NCBI RefSeq assembly: GCF_037176765.1
Contig: NC_090034.1
Coordinates: forward strand, 97,611,500 to 97,675,499
Length of the DNA: 64,000 nt
Direction: 5' to 3'
Source of the DNA: Anolis sagrei
Taxonomy: Eukaryota; Chordata; Lepidosauria; Squamata; Anolidae
Positions 1 through 51,670 of this stretch are shown here, one piece after another (positions within the stretch are counted from its first letter, which is position 1; the number at the start of each line of letters is the position of its first letter). The translations under genes were made by a program, and so were the position numbers. The notes under the pieces were generated by a model. The model searched no databases. It was not told the DNA's origin and saw only the letters and a program-made list of their open reading frames with translations.

Positions 1-1097
1 GGGATTTAATACTACATTAAACTCTAGATTTTATAACTTCTGTAATTAGTACCACATTGTGGTTGCCTTCAAGCAGCACCCCCTAAAAACTTCTCAGTGG
101 ATGATTAGGTATTAGAAAACTCTAGAAAAACAATTTTGTGTTCAGTAACCCTGGTGAGATCAATCTGAATTTTTGAAATCTTCACAATTTTGAGTTTTTT
201 CTCCACAAATTTTTTCCTGCATAAACAATTTCTGGGGAAAAAATATCTCTGCTGGAAACAATTATTTTCTGGAGAGAAAAATGCTTTTTTTGCCAAATAT
301 GTTTTCATCTGCACTATTTTCTGTGCCAGGAACTACTACGGAAAATACTGTTTACTGTATGAAAACATGTGAAAAGTAGTATAGAGAAGTCCTAAACTGC
401 AATTAGTATTTAAAAACTGCACAATTGTTAAAGATTTAATTTTTAAATTGGAAAGAAAAAACCCTTCAATTATTTGTTACTTTCTTTAAGAAAGAAATTA
501 GCAAATAATTACATCTCAGTTATTGATACTGTCAGTGAAAGCTGGGAAGACTCGAGAATGCTTAGAAACTACTTAGAAACAGTATAAATACTCAAGCTAC
601 AAAAATAACAATGTAAAGATCTTCATAATATAAAACCTTTGGTTCGGCTGTGTGCAGTAGGTGAGTACTACAAGAAGATAGGCTGCTTTTTGTGAGAGAT
701 CAAGGACACTCATGATCATAGGAATAGGAGCTCCTGGCATCACAGTGGGTTAAACCCCTGTGCTGGCAGGACTGAAGACCAACAAGTCGCAGGTTCAAAC
801 CTGGGGAGAGCGCTGATGAGCTCCCTCTATCAGCTCCAGCTCCCCATGCAGGGACATGAGAGAAGCCTCCCACAAGGATGTTAAAACATCACAACATCTG
901 GGTGTTCCCTGGGCAACATCCTTACAGACAGCCAATTCTCTCACACTAGAAGCGACTTGCAGTTTCTCAAGTTACTTCTGACATGACCAAATAAATAAAT
1001 AAATTAAAATCATAGGAATAAAAGCCAGGCATGTGGGGCAACACCAAACAGGTTGGACTTCTACTTCTCCTTTGCAAAATGTGGGAAAGGACTGTAC
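1..1097. other. Intron 8 of gene A (left edge), with a SINE
   Basis: No exon lies here. The segment aligns by eye with 23841-24929 in gene B, where it sits between exons 9 and 8. Exon 9 of gene A should therefore lie a few hundred bases left of the window. Apart from the SINE at 727-1008 the sequence is AT-rich and I see nothing else in it. Confidence 0.8.
727..1008 (+). repeat. tRNA-derived SINE in gene A intron 8
   Basis: The left part has a tRNA-like A box (agtgggttaaacccctg) and B box (ggttcaaacct). The element ends in an AT-rich tail of aaat/aaata units. It is flanked by a 12 bp direct repeat, atcataggaata, at 715-726 and 1009-1020. The same insertion with the same flanks is in gene B (24557-24839), so it predates the A/B duplication. 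The 3' body resembles the common squamate SINE with a BovB-like end; the family name is from memory. Confidence 0.85.
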
Positions 1098-15103
<14,006 letters not shown>

Positions 15104-15180
15104 GGTGGAGTTTGCACACCTTATGCTCCTTTACCCAGAATGTGTCCTGTCCGTGTATTTAATTTGGCCTGGATTGGGCC
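15104..15180 (-). promoter_or_regulatory. Core promoter of gene A
   Basis: Upstream of the ATG at 15103 the minus strand has a TATA-like ttaaatac (15155-15162), about 52 nt before the ATG, and a CCAAT box (15173-15177) just beyond. The layout is the same at genes B and C. The transcription start is inferred to lie about 25 nt upstream of the ATG. No liver or olfactory factor site is claimed. Confidence 0.6.
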
Positions 15181-16876
15181 CCGCCTTCTTTCTTACATAA
15201 CTATGTTACACTCACATGTGGGATGATTAATCAAGATTAATAATTTATTTCCTTGTTAATCATTTTTATCATCACAGAGGACATGTAGAATTTTACACTT
15301 CTTGAACCCTTGTAAGAAAATCATGCCTGGTAATTGAGATGACTAACTAACAACAAAACAATACAAATTGAGAGGGAAGAACAATGCTGTCTATGTACAA
15401 GTCAAAATATGTATGTATTTAGCGGTATTGCTTCTAGATGACTTGATGGATCTGGACCAAACTTGGTATGCAGACCCATTGTGACCCAACTTGAAAAACT
15501 GGTAGGATTTTGGAAAGACTGGATGATGGGAGTTGTATTGAAATCACATCCAGAGAGTCTTTGAATCCCACCAATAATGGATCTGGACTAAATCTGGCAC
15601 ATATACCCACGTTTACCAACTCAAAATACTGGCAAGGTTTAGAGCCCACCCACATCTGAAGAGTAATGTGAATCTCACAAATGATGGACCTGGATCAAAA
15701 ATGGTACAAATACAATTACAAATGGAAGTGGAAATTTCTCCAACCATTGTATAGAGTTGTAAAAATGTAACAAATTTATTTCAAAGGAGGAAACTGGCTA
15801 AAGGTACTAGGGTGAATATTTCATGCAGCATGCATATGGTCAAAAGTAGGTGTCAGATAACAAATAGTTTTTTGTTGGTACAGCAACAAAATATTTCTGT
15901 ATGGTCACCATGTCTTTCCATGTTCAGCTATTCAGCTTGAAGGATTGTTGAATTATGCCATCATAGATGCCCGGCAGATGAAGATAAACTTTGAGTGAAG
16001 ATCACAGCTTTTGTAAACTGTGTGGCCTTTGGATCACAAAAATGGAATCTAGAACATATGTGTTCCATCTGCAGCACTATGCTCAACCTGACCCATAAAC
16101 AGGAATATAATTTTAATGCTTTATAGCAAATCAAAGAAGACAATATAGATATATTAAATAATTATAATTGTTTATATGCAGACTGATATATACACATTAC
16201 TTGACTCTATACATACTTAAGCAATCCCTTGTTGTCCGAGTAAGATTGTCTTCGAAGTGTGATGATAATTCCTTGGGTTAGTAGGCATCTTGTGGCCAAA
16301 TTTGGCAGCAATTTGTCCAGTGGTTTTTGAGTTATGTTAATCCCACAAACGAACATTACATTTTTATTTATATAGATAGTTAAGTCGTCATCTTCTGAAA
16401 CATTGTCATAACTCCCCAAGCCTAGAATTCCTGGGTGAGAGAGACCCACAGTGCTGAGTAAAATGGCAGCAACAGCTTTACTTCTCCCCCCTGAGGACAC
16501 ACAATACCTAAAGCAGAGTGTTCTGCTTCTCACTTCACTGAGGAGACTTTCACTTTCACTTTCTATGTCTCCCTCTATGCCTCAGTTGATGGGGCTGCCC
16601 ACACTTCTCTGGTCACCTTTACCACTCCGCGCCAGTACGCTGCATATCACTATGTCTTATTTTCGGGGTATGGCTTATATTGTGCAAATGCTTGGAAATC
16701 CTGCTACAGCTTATTTTATGGATATGTCTTATTTTAGGGGAAACACGGTAGATGTCGGTCTGTCTGTTTGTACCACAAAGGCTGTTGCTAGTGAAGTGGC
16801 CGTCTATGATATCACTTGGAAAAAGGTGACATGTATGATGGGGAGTAAGGGACACAATGAGAGCTCCTCTCAGAGC

Positions 16877-17160
16877 TAGTTGTTGTTGTTCATTCGTTCA
16901 GTCGTCTCCGACTCTTCGTGACCTCATGGACCAGCCCACGCCAGAGTTCCCTGTCGGCCGTCACCACCCCCAGCTCCTTCAAGGTCAGTCCAGTCACTTC
17001 AAGGATGCCATCCATCCATCTTGCCCTTGGTCGGACCCTCTTCCTTTTGCCTTCCACTTTCCCCAGTATAATTGTCGTCTCTAGGCTTTGCTGTCTCCTC
17101 ATGATGTGGCCAAAGTACTTCAACTTTGTCTCTAGTATCCTTCCCTCCAGTGAGCTAGAG
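16877..17160 (-). repeat. BovB/RTE LINE 3' fragment
   Basis: The minus strand reads 'MKYFGHIMRRQQSLE', then 'LGKVEGKRKR' and 'ELVHEVTKSRRRLNE'-like residues. This is the characteristic C-terminus of a BovB-type RTE ORF. A twin lies at 38982-39265 upstream of gene B. Confidence 0.9.
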
Positions 17161-17330
17161 ACAGGAGAAAAGGGATGAGAAGGAAGGAAGGAGAGGGAGA
17201 GGGAGAGGGAAGGGAAAGGAAAGCAGAAATGGTATGAGGGGTGGAAGGAAAGAAAAAGAAAGAAGGGATGAAAGTGGGGGTAGAGAGAAAGAGAGAAAGA
17301 AAGATGTTAGGAGTGGGACTTGAGTTGCAG
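17160..17330 (+). repeat. Purine-rich simple sequence
   Basis: A nearly pure A/G tract of ggaa, gggaga and gaaa units. The twin at 39265-39415 differs by a few unit changes. A similar tract is at 22120-22350. Confidence 0.85.
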
Positions 17331-17804
17331 ATGGATAAGAGGAAGTTAGGAAGAAATTTAGGTTTAGGACATGTTCCCCAAATATGGGATGGATGAGGAA
17401 AGAATATTGAAAGAGGATAGAGACAATAAATGAAAGGAAAAATGGAATGGGCAACTAAGGAAAATTTCCTGTTTCCAAAATTAATGGGAAAACTGGGGGA
17501 AGAGAAATAATTCCCCTTATCAACAACATCATCATCATCAACAACAAAACAAGATATCTGTGTAATTTAGGCTGATTCCACACAGCCATCTAAGCCTGGT
17601 CAGGAGGTTGATTACAGGGACCTGGTTCCATGCAGAGCACCTACACGGCACCACAGGAACTAGCTGGAAGCTGGACAGTGGCCACAAAGATCCATTGATT
17701 GCAGATCAGTCCAATGCAAGAAATATATTGTTGTTATATTTTATATTTCAAGATTTACATATTCTTTAGGTACAGTGATAAAAACAGTAGAGAGGATTAT
17801 AGTA

Positions 17805-18396
17805 CGGGGTATTTTTTAAGTAAGGTAAGTTTTGTTGTAGACACTAGTAGTTCGCGCGCATACTGCAACGAGCGCGTGCGTGGTGTACCGGCATGCCTCG
17901 GGAACAACTGTGCTCAATTTCCGCTCTGAAGCTAACCTGTACAGTTCTGTTCTGTGTTTTAAAAATGTTTAAGACTATCAACTCACCCTCCGCATGTGAG
18001 GTTTGCTCAGTGATATGGTTTTTGTCAGCAAGGAACCTGCCTGCTGCAGAAATTCATTGACAGATTTGTGAAGTGTACGGTGATACTGTTATGAGTGAAA
18101 GCAAAGTGCGTAAGTGGGTACAACAATTCAAAGATGGCTGTGACAACATCCATGATGAGGACCGCTCTGGTCGCCCTTCTTTGATTACAGACGATTTGGT
18201 GGCTTTTGGTGGCGGCAAGTTTTTATGAAGAGGGTATTTTAAAATTGGTTCAGAGGTATAAGTGTTTGAACAAACTTGGCAACTATGTCGAAAAATAGAG
18301 TGAAGTATGTACTTTCTGAAAATAAATTTACTTTTTTGAAATAAACTTTCGTTGTGTACTTATGTTCAAATGGACCTTACTTAAAAATACCCCTCG
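17805..18396 (+). mobile_element. mariner transposon with internal deletion
   Basis: Inverted termini cggggtattttttaagtaagg and cgaggggtatttttaagtaagg (right end reverse-complemented) lie between TA dinucleotides at 17803-17804 and 18397-18398. Inside, the N-terminal mariner transposase helix-turn-helix region is readable: 'NLPAAEIH', then 'MSESKVRKWVQQFKDG' and 'DEDRSGRP'. The sequence jumps at about 18200 straight to the C-terminal 'LVQRYKCLNKLGNYVEK' region, so the catalytic DDD core is gone. The matching site at 39910-39925 next to gene C is intact ('attatagtattttag'), with one TA. Confidence 0.95.
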
Positions 18397-18533
18397 TATT
18401 TTAGTAGGAAAGCACATATCTTGGTCTGCAGTGAATCATGGACTTCATCACTCTCTTCATGGAGCTGAAAACAAAAGCTGTGGTATTTAACATCTGTAAG
18501 GAAGTTATGGCTGTAGACAATGAGCCCTTTGGG

Positions 18534-19708
<1,175 letters not shown>

Positions 19709-19984
19709 AATTGTTTATATGCAGACTGATATATACACATATATATTACTGTAAAGGACCTGCTATTCCTAGTTAATCATTTTTATTATCACAGAGGGCA
19801 TGTAGATTTGCACAGAGGGCATGTAGGTTTGTCTTCCTGAAGGGAAAAACCTGCTTAGCTTTCTTGAACCCTTGCAATAAAATCATGTCTGGCAATTGAG
19901 ATCACCAGCACCAACAGCCAGACGGAATGGCACTCCTTGAATATATAAGTAGAAGTGGAAATTGCCCTAACCATTGGATAGGAA

Positions 19985-20284
19985 CGGTAAAGGTTTCACT
20001 GTGACATTAAGTCTAGTCATGTCTGACTCTAGTGGGTGGTGTTCATCTCCATTTCTAAGCCAAAGAGCCAGCGTTGTCTGTAGACTCCTTCTAGATCATG
20101 TGGCTGGCATAACTGCATGTAGCGCCATTTACCTTCCCACTGTCTATTGATCTACTCATATTTGTATATTTTCAAACTGCAAAAGCTGGTGCTAACAGCA
20201 GGAGCTCACCCTGTTCCCCAGATCTGAACCGCTGACCAAAAGGTCAGCAAGTTCAGCAGCTCATTGCTTTAACCCGGAGAATGA
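19985..20284 (-). repeat. tRNA-derived SINE
   Basis: On the plus strand the right end carries an inverted B box ('cagatctgaaccgc') and A-box region ('agctcattgctttaaccc'). The left end reads 'ggtaaaggtttcactgtgac' and 'gactctagtgggtggtg'. This is a common squamate tRNA SINE seen in reverse; the family name is not verified. Confidence 0.75.
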
Positions 20285-20515
20285 GATGGAGAATGACCCA
20301 GGAACGGCCAAGACGATGAAACGGATGAGGATTGGAATGAGAGGATATCGCTATTTTAAAATTGTTATTGCACTTTTTTGTCTAAATGCACTTAATTGTT
20401 TTTGCTTTTTGAATGTATGTATTGATGGCATCGAATTGTGCCGATATGTAGACCGCCCTGAGTCGCCTTCGGGCTGATATGGGCAGGATATAAATAATTA
20501 AATAAATAACCCACT
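20285..20515 (+). repeat. L2-type LINE 3' UTR end
   Basis: It ends 'gaccgccctgagtcgccttc', then 'gggctgatatgggcaggata' and an (aaat) tail. This matches the pattern at the 3' end of the full-length L2 ('gccccgagtcgcctccgggc'). Only the non-coding end is present. Confidence 0.7.
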
Positions 20516-20695
20516 GTGCACTGGGTTGTATAGCATTGTAAAAATGCAACAAATTTATTTGAAAGGTGGACACTCTTATTAATTGCACATGCTTATGCTC
20601 AAAATGATTTTGTTGTTGTTGGCGGTGGGGGTGGTACACCAACAAAATATTCATGTATGGTCACCATGTATTTCTATGCACAGCATTTCAATGTA

Positions 20696-20904
20696 CTGTC
20701 AAAGGCTTTCATAGCTGGAATCACTGTGTTGTTGTAGTTTTTTCAGGCTATATGGCCATGTTCTAGAAGCATTCTCTCCTGACATTTTGCCTGCATCCAT
20801 GGCAAGCATCCTCAGAGGTTGTGAAGTCTGGGACAAAACATCAGGAGAGAATGCTTCTAGAACATGGCCACATAACCAAAAAAAACCTACAGCAACCTAC
20901 AGCA
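20696..20904. repeat. Fold-back repeat
   Basis: The left arm 'ctatatggccatgttctaga' and 'agcattctctcctgac' are repeated in reverse complement on the right ('gagagaatgcttctagaaca' and 'tggccacat'). The arms enclose about 70 bp. A shorter relative is in gene C intron 5 (41812-41915) and a fragment is near 56005-56040. Confidence 0.75.
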
Positions 20905-22421
20905 TTTCATTTTTGATTCATTCCAACATAGATGTCCAGCAGATGAAGAGATACTTCAAGTGAAGCTCAACTGTCAATAGTGAAACCCACAGACGAGATG
21001 CAAACCCACATCTTTTGGAAACCAGGAATCCATGGCCAACAGATGTATAATTTTTGAATGCTTTATAGCATTTGATAAAGATATCAAATAATTGCTTGCA
21101 TACAGAATTGTAACTGATGATGTTGAAAAACTAGGGACCTCATAAGAAAATAAATAAAAGACTTTATTATTAATTGCTTTCCTTTCGAACAGTGTTTCTC
21201 AAATTCTCCTCTTCTGGATGTTTTGGACTTCAGCTCTCACAATTCCCAAGATTTGGTAAGCTGGCTGTGATTTCTGGGAACTGGAGTCCAAAACACTTGC
21301 AGGAGTACAGTTTGAAGAACACTGCTTTAGAAGATCCTTTAGATTGCTCTTGTAGTTATGGATCGTGCCTTTGACAAGAAAATGAATGTGGAAACAGATA
21401 CCAATAGTCATGGAGTCAGTACTAAGTAGGAGAGAAGAACAGAGAAGTAAATAATGAGAATGTAACCTATTAACAGGTACATTATGAACTATAGTAGCCT
21501 AGAATTCACTTTAATGATAACAATCATACTCATGGAAGATATTTTAATATGGTAATATTCCCCTATTTTTTTTTATTGGCTGTGAACACTCATACTGGAG
21601 TGCAAAAAGTCTAGCCATGATGTAATGTGATGCAGATGCAAATAGCGATGACTGTTCTATTCCTTCTCATAAGGAAATGTATAAATTTCTAGCTGCTGTT
21701 AGGTTGGGGTTCTACTAGCCTTGGGAAATATCCCTTTGCTCTTTTCTTCTGTGCAGAGAATTAGATCTCCACTCTGATGTATATTTCATTGGGATGAGCT
21801 TGCTGGGCCAAAAAACCACAGGTGATATTCAGCATCAAAAGGGGCAGCTTCCCTAAAGTTTGTGATCTATCAGAAAAATGGTAGCAGAGATAGAAATAAA
21901 ATGAGAAAATGTCAAAAATATAGGGATAGAATGGTACCAAAAAGTCCCTGAAAGTTTGAACGTCTCTCTCCCCATATGTGTGTGTGTGTGCTTGTCTGTC
22001 TGTACCACAAAGGCTATTGCTAGATGAAGTGACTGTCTGTGACGTCACTGGACTGGCTGTTGCTAGATCAAGTGGACCTCCATAATGTCACTGGAAAAGA
22101 AAACTAGCATGCATTTGAGGGGAAGGGAGGAAGGAAGGAACCAGGAAGAGAGCCTTGGAAACATGACTAAATTGGCCCTCTCAGAGCAGGAGATGGGAGG
22201 AAGGGAGGGAAGAGAGAAAGAATAGAAAGGAAAAAAAGGGGAAAAAAGAAAAGGAAGGGGAAGGGGAAGGAAGGAAAAGGAAAAGGAAAAGGAGAGAAGG
22301 AAGGAACAGAAATGAAAGTGGAAGAGGTACGAAGAGAGGGAAGGAAAGAAAGATACAGAAGAGATGAAAGCAAAGGAGCAGCAGGGTCTTTGACACGTGT
22401 GAATACAGGGTATATACTAAT

Positions 22422-22422
<1 letters not shown>

Positions 22423-22466
<44 letters not shown>

Positions 22467-22494
22467 CAGATAGACAGAAAGACAGTTAGACAGT

Positions 22495-22538
<44 letters not shown>

Positions 22539-22540
22539 AA
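22423..22540 (+). repeat. GATA/GACA microsatellite
   Basis: A run of gata units passes into gaca units, with a few gaaa and gtta variants at the switch. Confidence 0.97.
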
Positions 22541-23358
22541 TGGGGGGATTCTAGAATTGGAGTTGAGTTAGAGTTGCACTGGTTAATTGGAGTTGCACTG
22601 GAGAACACATGTTTGGGCATTTGTAGGTCCTCCAATGGATAGTTTCTCTCAGATTAAAAATGTGTGTTATTCACAATGTTCCCCCTTTCACAGGAGTCCT
22701 GCGCCCCTCACCCCTGTGAAAATGAAACATCTACAGGCTGTGTTTGAGGTATTATCAGTGGTCCTTACTGTAAAGGACCTGCTATCCCATGAAAAAGGGG
22801 GTCCAAAGCAAATGCTCAAGGTATTGTTTATATGTTTTATATTTCAAGATGTACACATTCCTTAGGTACAGAAATTAAAAACAGAGAAGATGGGATGACA
22901 GGCTTTTAGACTCAAAGTATATGTCTTAGTCCACAACGAATCATGAACTTCACTTTTCATGTGGCAAAAAACAGAATATGGGGTACGACTGAGAAGTTGT
23001 GGGATTCAGCCTCTGTAAGAATTGTAACCTACACAGGCAGCACAGGAACCAGCTGGAAGCTAGACAGTGGCCACAAAGATCCACTGACTGCAGATCAATC
23101 TAATTCAAAGAATATATTGTTGTTACATTTTATATCTCAAGATTTACCCCATTCTTTTGGTACAGAGATCAATAGAGAGAAGAGAACATGACAGTCTTTC
23201 AGGCTCAAAGCATATGTCTTGGTCTGAAGTGAATCACAAGTTTCCTCCTTCTCTACACAGAGTATTCAGCAGAAAACAGATTATGGGGTCTCCACGAAAG
23301 AGCTGTGGGATTCAGCAAGTGTAAGAGATGAATGGCTGTAGACAATGAGCCCTTTGGG

Positions 23359-37207
<13,849 letters not shown>

Positions 37208-37285
37208 GGTGGAGTTTGCACACCTTATGCTCCTTTACCCAGAATGTGTCCAGTCCGTGTATTTAAATTGGTCTGGATTGGGCCC
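37208..37285 (-). promoter_or_regulatory. Core promoter of gene B
   Basis: The minus strand has a TATA-like ttaaatac (37259-37266), about 52 nt upstream of the ATG, and a CCAAT box (37277-37281). Almost identical to the gene A promoter, so similar expression is expected by inference. Confidence 0.6.
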
Positions 37286-40046
37286 CGCCTTCTTTCTTAC
37301 ATAACCATGTTACACTCAGGTGTGGGATGATTATTCAAGATTAATAATTTATTTCCTAGTTAATTGTTTTTATCATCACAGAGGACATGTAGAATTTTAC
37401 ACTTCTTGAACCCTTGTAAGAAAATCATGCCTCGTAATTGAGATGACTAACTAACAACAAAACAATACAAATTGAGAGGGAAGAACAATGCTGTCTATGT
37501 ACAAGTCAAAATATGTATGTATTTAGCGGTATTGCTTCTAAATGACTTGATGGATCTGGACCAAACTTGGTATGCAGACCCATTGTGACCCAACTTGAAA
37601 AACTGGTAGGATTTTGGAAGGACTGGATGATGGGAGTTGTATTGCAATCACATCCCGGGAGTCTTTGAATCCCACCAATAATGGATCTGGACTAAATCTG
37701 GCACATATACCCACGTTTTACCAACTCAAAATACTGGCAAGGTTTAGAGCCCACCCACATCTGAAGAGTAATGTGAATCTCACAAATGATGGACCTGGAT
37801 CAAAAATGGTACAAATACAATTACAAATGGAAGTGGAAATTTCTCTAACCATTGTATAGAGTTGTAAAAATGAAACATATTTATTTAAAAGGAGGAAACT
37901 GGCTAAAGGTACTAGGGTGAATATTTCATGCAGCATGCATATGGTCAAAAGTAGGTGTCAGATAACAAATAGTTTTTTGTTGGTACAGCAACAAAATATT
38001 TCTGTATGGTCACCATGTCTTTCCATGTTCAGCTATTCAGCTTGAAGGATTGTTGAATTATGCCATCATAGATGCCCGGCAGATGAAGATAAACTTTGAG
38101 TGAAGATCACAGCTTTTGTAAACTGTGTGGCCTTTGGATCACAAAAATGGAATCTAGAACATAGGTGTTCCATCTGCAGCACTATGCTCACCCCGACCCA
38201 TAAACAGGAATATAATTTTAATGCTTTATAGCAAATCAAAGAAGACAATATAGATATATTAAATAATTATAATTGTTTATATGCAGACTGATATATACAC
38301 ATTACTTGACTCTATACATACTTAAGCAATCCCTTGTTGTCCGAGTAAGATTGTCCTCGAAGTGTGATGATAATTCCTTGGGTTAGTAGGCATCTTGTGG
38401 CCAAATTTGGCAGCAATTTGTCCAGTGGTTTTTGAGTTATGTTAATCCCACAAACGAACATTACATTTTTATTTATATAGATAGTTAAGTCGTCATCTTC
38501 TGAAACATTGTCATAACTCCCCAAGCCTAGAATTCCTGGGTGAGAGAGACCCACAGTGCTGAGTAAAATGGCAGCAACAGCTTTACTTCTCCCCCCTGAG
38601 GACACACAATACCTAAAGCAGAGTGTTCTGCTTCTCACTTCACTGAGGAGACTTTTACTTTCACTTTCTATGTCTCCCTCTATGCCTCAGTTGATGGGGC
38701 TGCCCACACTTCTCTGGTCACCTTTACCACTCCGTGCCAGCACGCTGCATATCACTATGTCTTATTTTCGGGGTATGGCTTATATTGTGCAAATGCTTGG
38801 AAATCCTGCTACAGCTTATTTTATGGATATGTCTTATTTTAGGGGAAACACGGTAGATGTCGGTCTGTCTGTTTGTACCACAAAGGCTGTTGCTAGTGAA
38901 GTGGCCGTCTATGATATCACTTGGAAAAAGGTGACATGCATGATGGGGAGTAAGGGACACAATGAGAGCTCCTCTCAGAGCTAGTTGTTGTTGTTCATTC
39001 GTTCAGTCGTCTCCGACTCTTCGTGACCTCATGGACCAGCCCACGCCAGAGTTCCCTGTCGGCCGTCACCACCCCCAGCTCCTTCAAGGTCAGTCCAGTC
39101 ACTTCAAGGATGCCAGCCATCCATCTTGCCCTTGGTCGGACCCTCTTCCTTTTGCCTTCCACTTTCCCCAGTATAATTGTCGTCTCTAGGCTTTGTTGTC
39201 TCCTCATGATGTGGCCAAAGTACTTCAACTTTGTCTCTAGTATCCTTCCCTCCAGTGAGCTAGAGACAGGAGAAAAGGGATGAGAAGGAAGGAAGGATAG
39301 GGAGAGGGAGAGGGAAGGGAAAGGAAAGCAGAAATGGTATGAGGGGTGGAAGGAAAGAAAAAGAAAGAAGGGATGAAAATGGGGGTAGAGAGAAAGAGAG
39401 AGAGAAAGATGTTAGGAGTGGGACTTGAGTTGCAGATGGATAAGAGGAAGTTAGGAAGAAATTTAGGTTTAGGACATGTTCCCCAAATATGGGATGGATG
39501 AGGAAAGAATATTGAAAGAGGATAGAGACAATAAATGAAAGGAAAAATGGAATGGGCAACTAAGGAAAATTTCCTGTTTCCAAAATTAATGGGAAAACTG
39601 GGGGAAGAGAAATAATTCCCCTTATCAACAACATCATCATCATCAACAACAAAACAAGATATCTGTGTAATTTAGGCTGATTCCACACAGCCATCTAAGC
39701 CTGGTCAGGAGGTTGATTACAGGGACCTGGTTCCATGCAGAGCACCTACACGGCACCACAGGAACTAGCTGGAAGCTGGACAGTGGCCACAAAGATCCAT
39801 TGATTGCAGATCAGTCCAATGCAAGAAATATATTGTTGTTATATTTTATATTTCAAGATTTACATATTCTTTAGGTACAGTGATAAAAACAGGGAATAGA
39901 GGATTATAGTATTTTAGTATGAAAGCATATATCTTGGTCTGCAGTGAATCATGGACTTCATTACTCTCTTCATGGAGCTGAAAACAAAAGCTGTGGTATT
40001 TAACATCTGTAAGGAAGTTATGGCTGTAGACAATGAGCCCTTTGGG
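37286..40046. other. Intergenic DNA between genes B and C
   Basis: No gene is present. It matches the A-A' spacer: dispersed 'ggatctggaccaaacttgg' repeat units (37550-37830), a BovB/RTE 3' end on the minus strand (38982-39265), a purine tract (39265-39415) and a further repeat (39430-39800). It lacks the mariner found in the other copy. Confidence 0.75.
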
Positions 40047-51592
<11,546 letters not shown>

Positions 51593-51670
51593 GATGGAGT
51601 TTGCACTCCTTATGCTCCTTTACCCAGAATGTGCCCTGTCTGTGTATTTGATTTGGCCTGAATTGGGCCC
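51593..51670 (-). promoter_or_regulatory. Core promoter of gene C
   Basis: The minus strand has atcaaatac (51644-51652) in place of the TATA-like ttaaatac of A and B, and a CCAAT box (51662-51666). The TATA-like box is weaker than in its paralogs, which could lower expression. Confidence 0.5.

Larger units (their letters stand above)
15181..17804. other. Intergenic DNA between gene A and fragment A'
   Basis: No gene is present. It holds a dispersed repeat at 15400-15720 with near-repeated 'ggatctggaccaaacttgg' units, and an element end near 16320-16375 ('cacaaacgaacattacattt'). A MITE-like piece with 'gtcttattttcggggtat' (about 16650-16750), a BovB end and a purine tract follow. The first two may be parts of a non-autonomous Helitron-like repeat; that name is from memory. 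The whole stretch is matched almost base for base at 37285-39910. Confidence 0.7.
19709..23358. other. Intergenic DNA between A' and gene B
   Basis: No gene is seen. Pieces at 19760-19990 and 20520-21120 match the upstream flank of gene C (51760-51890 and 52740-53100), and 22980-23358 matches 53230-53586. The rest holds a SINE, an L2 end, a fold-back repeat, a MITE-like inverted repeat (about 21190-21325: cagtgtttctcaaa ... tttgaagaacactg), a purine tract and a GATA/GACA microsatellite. Confidence 0.75.

Noticed and set aside
16207-16533. A 108-codon minus-strand frame conserved at 38312-38638
   Set aside because: It lies in a dispersed repeat and is conserved only because the whole block is duplicated; a mix of repeat end and low-information sequence.
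17155-17454. Serine/leucine/proline-rich minus-strand frame, also at 39260-39559
   Set aside because: Translation of a purine-rich simple repeat, not a protein.
22423-22540. Regular short repeats that might suggest a CRISPR-like array
   Set aside because: Pure tetranucleotide microsatellite without spacers, in vertebrate DNA.
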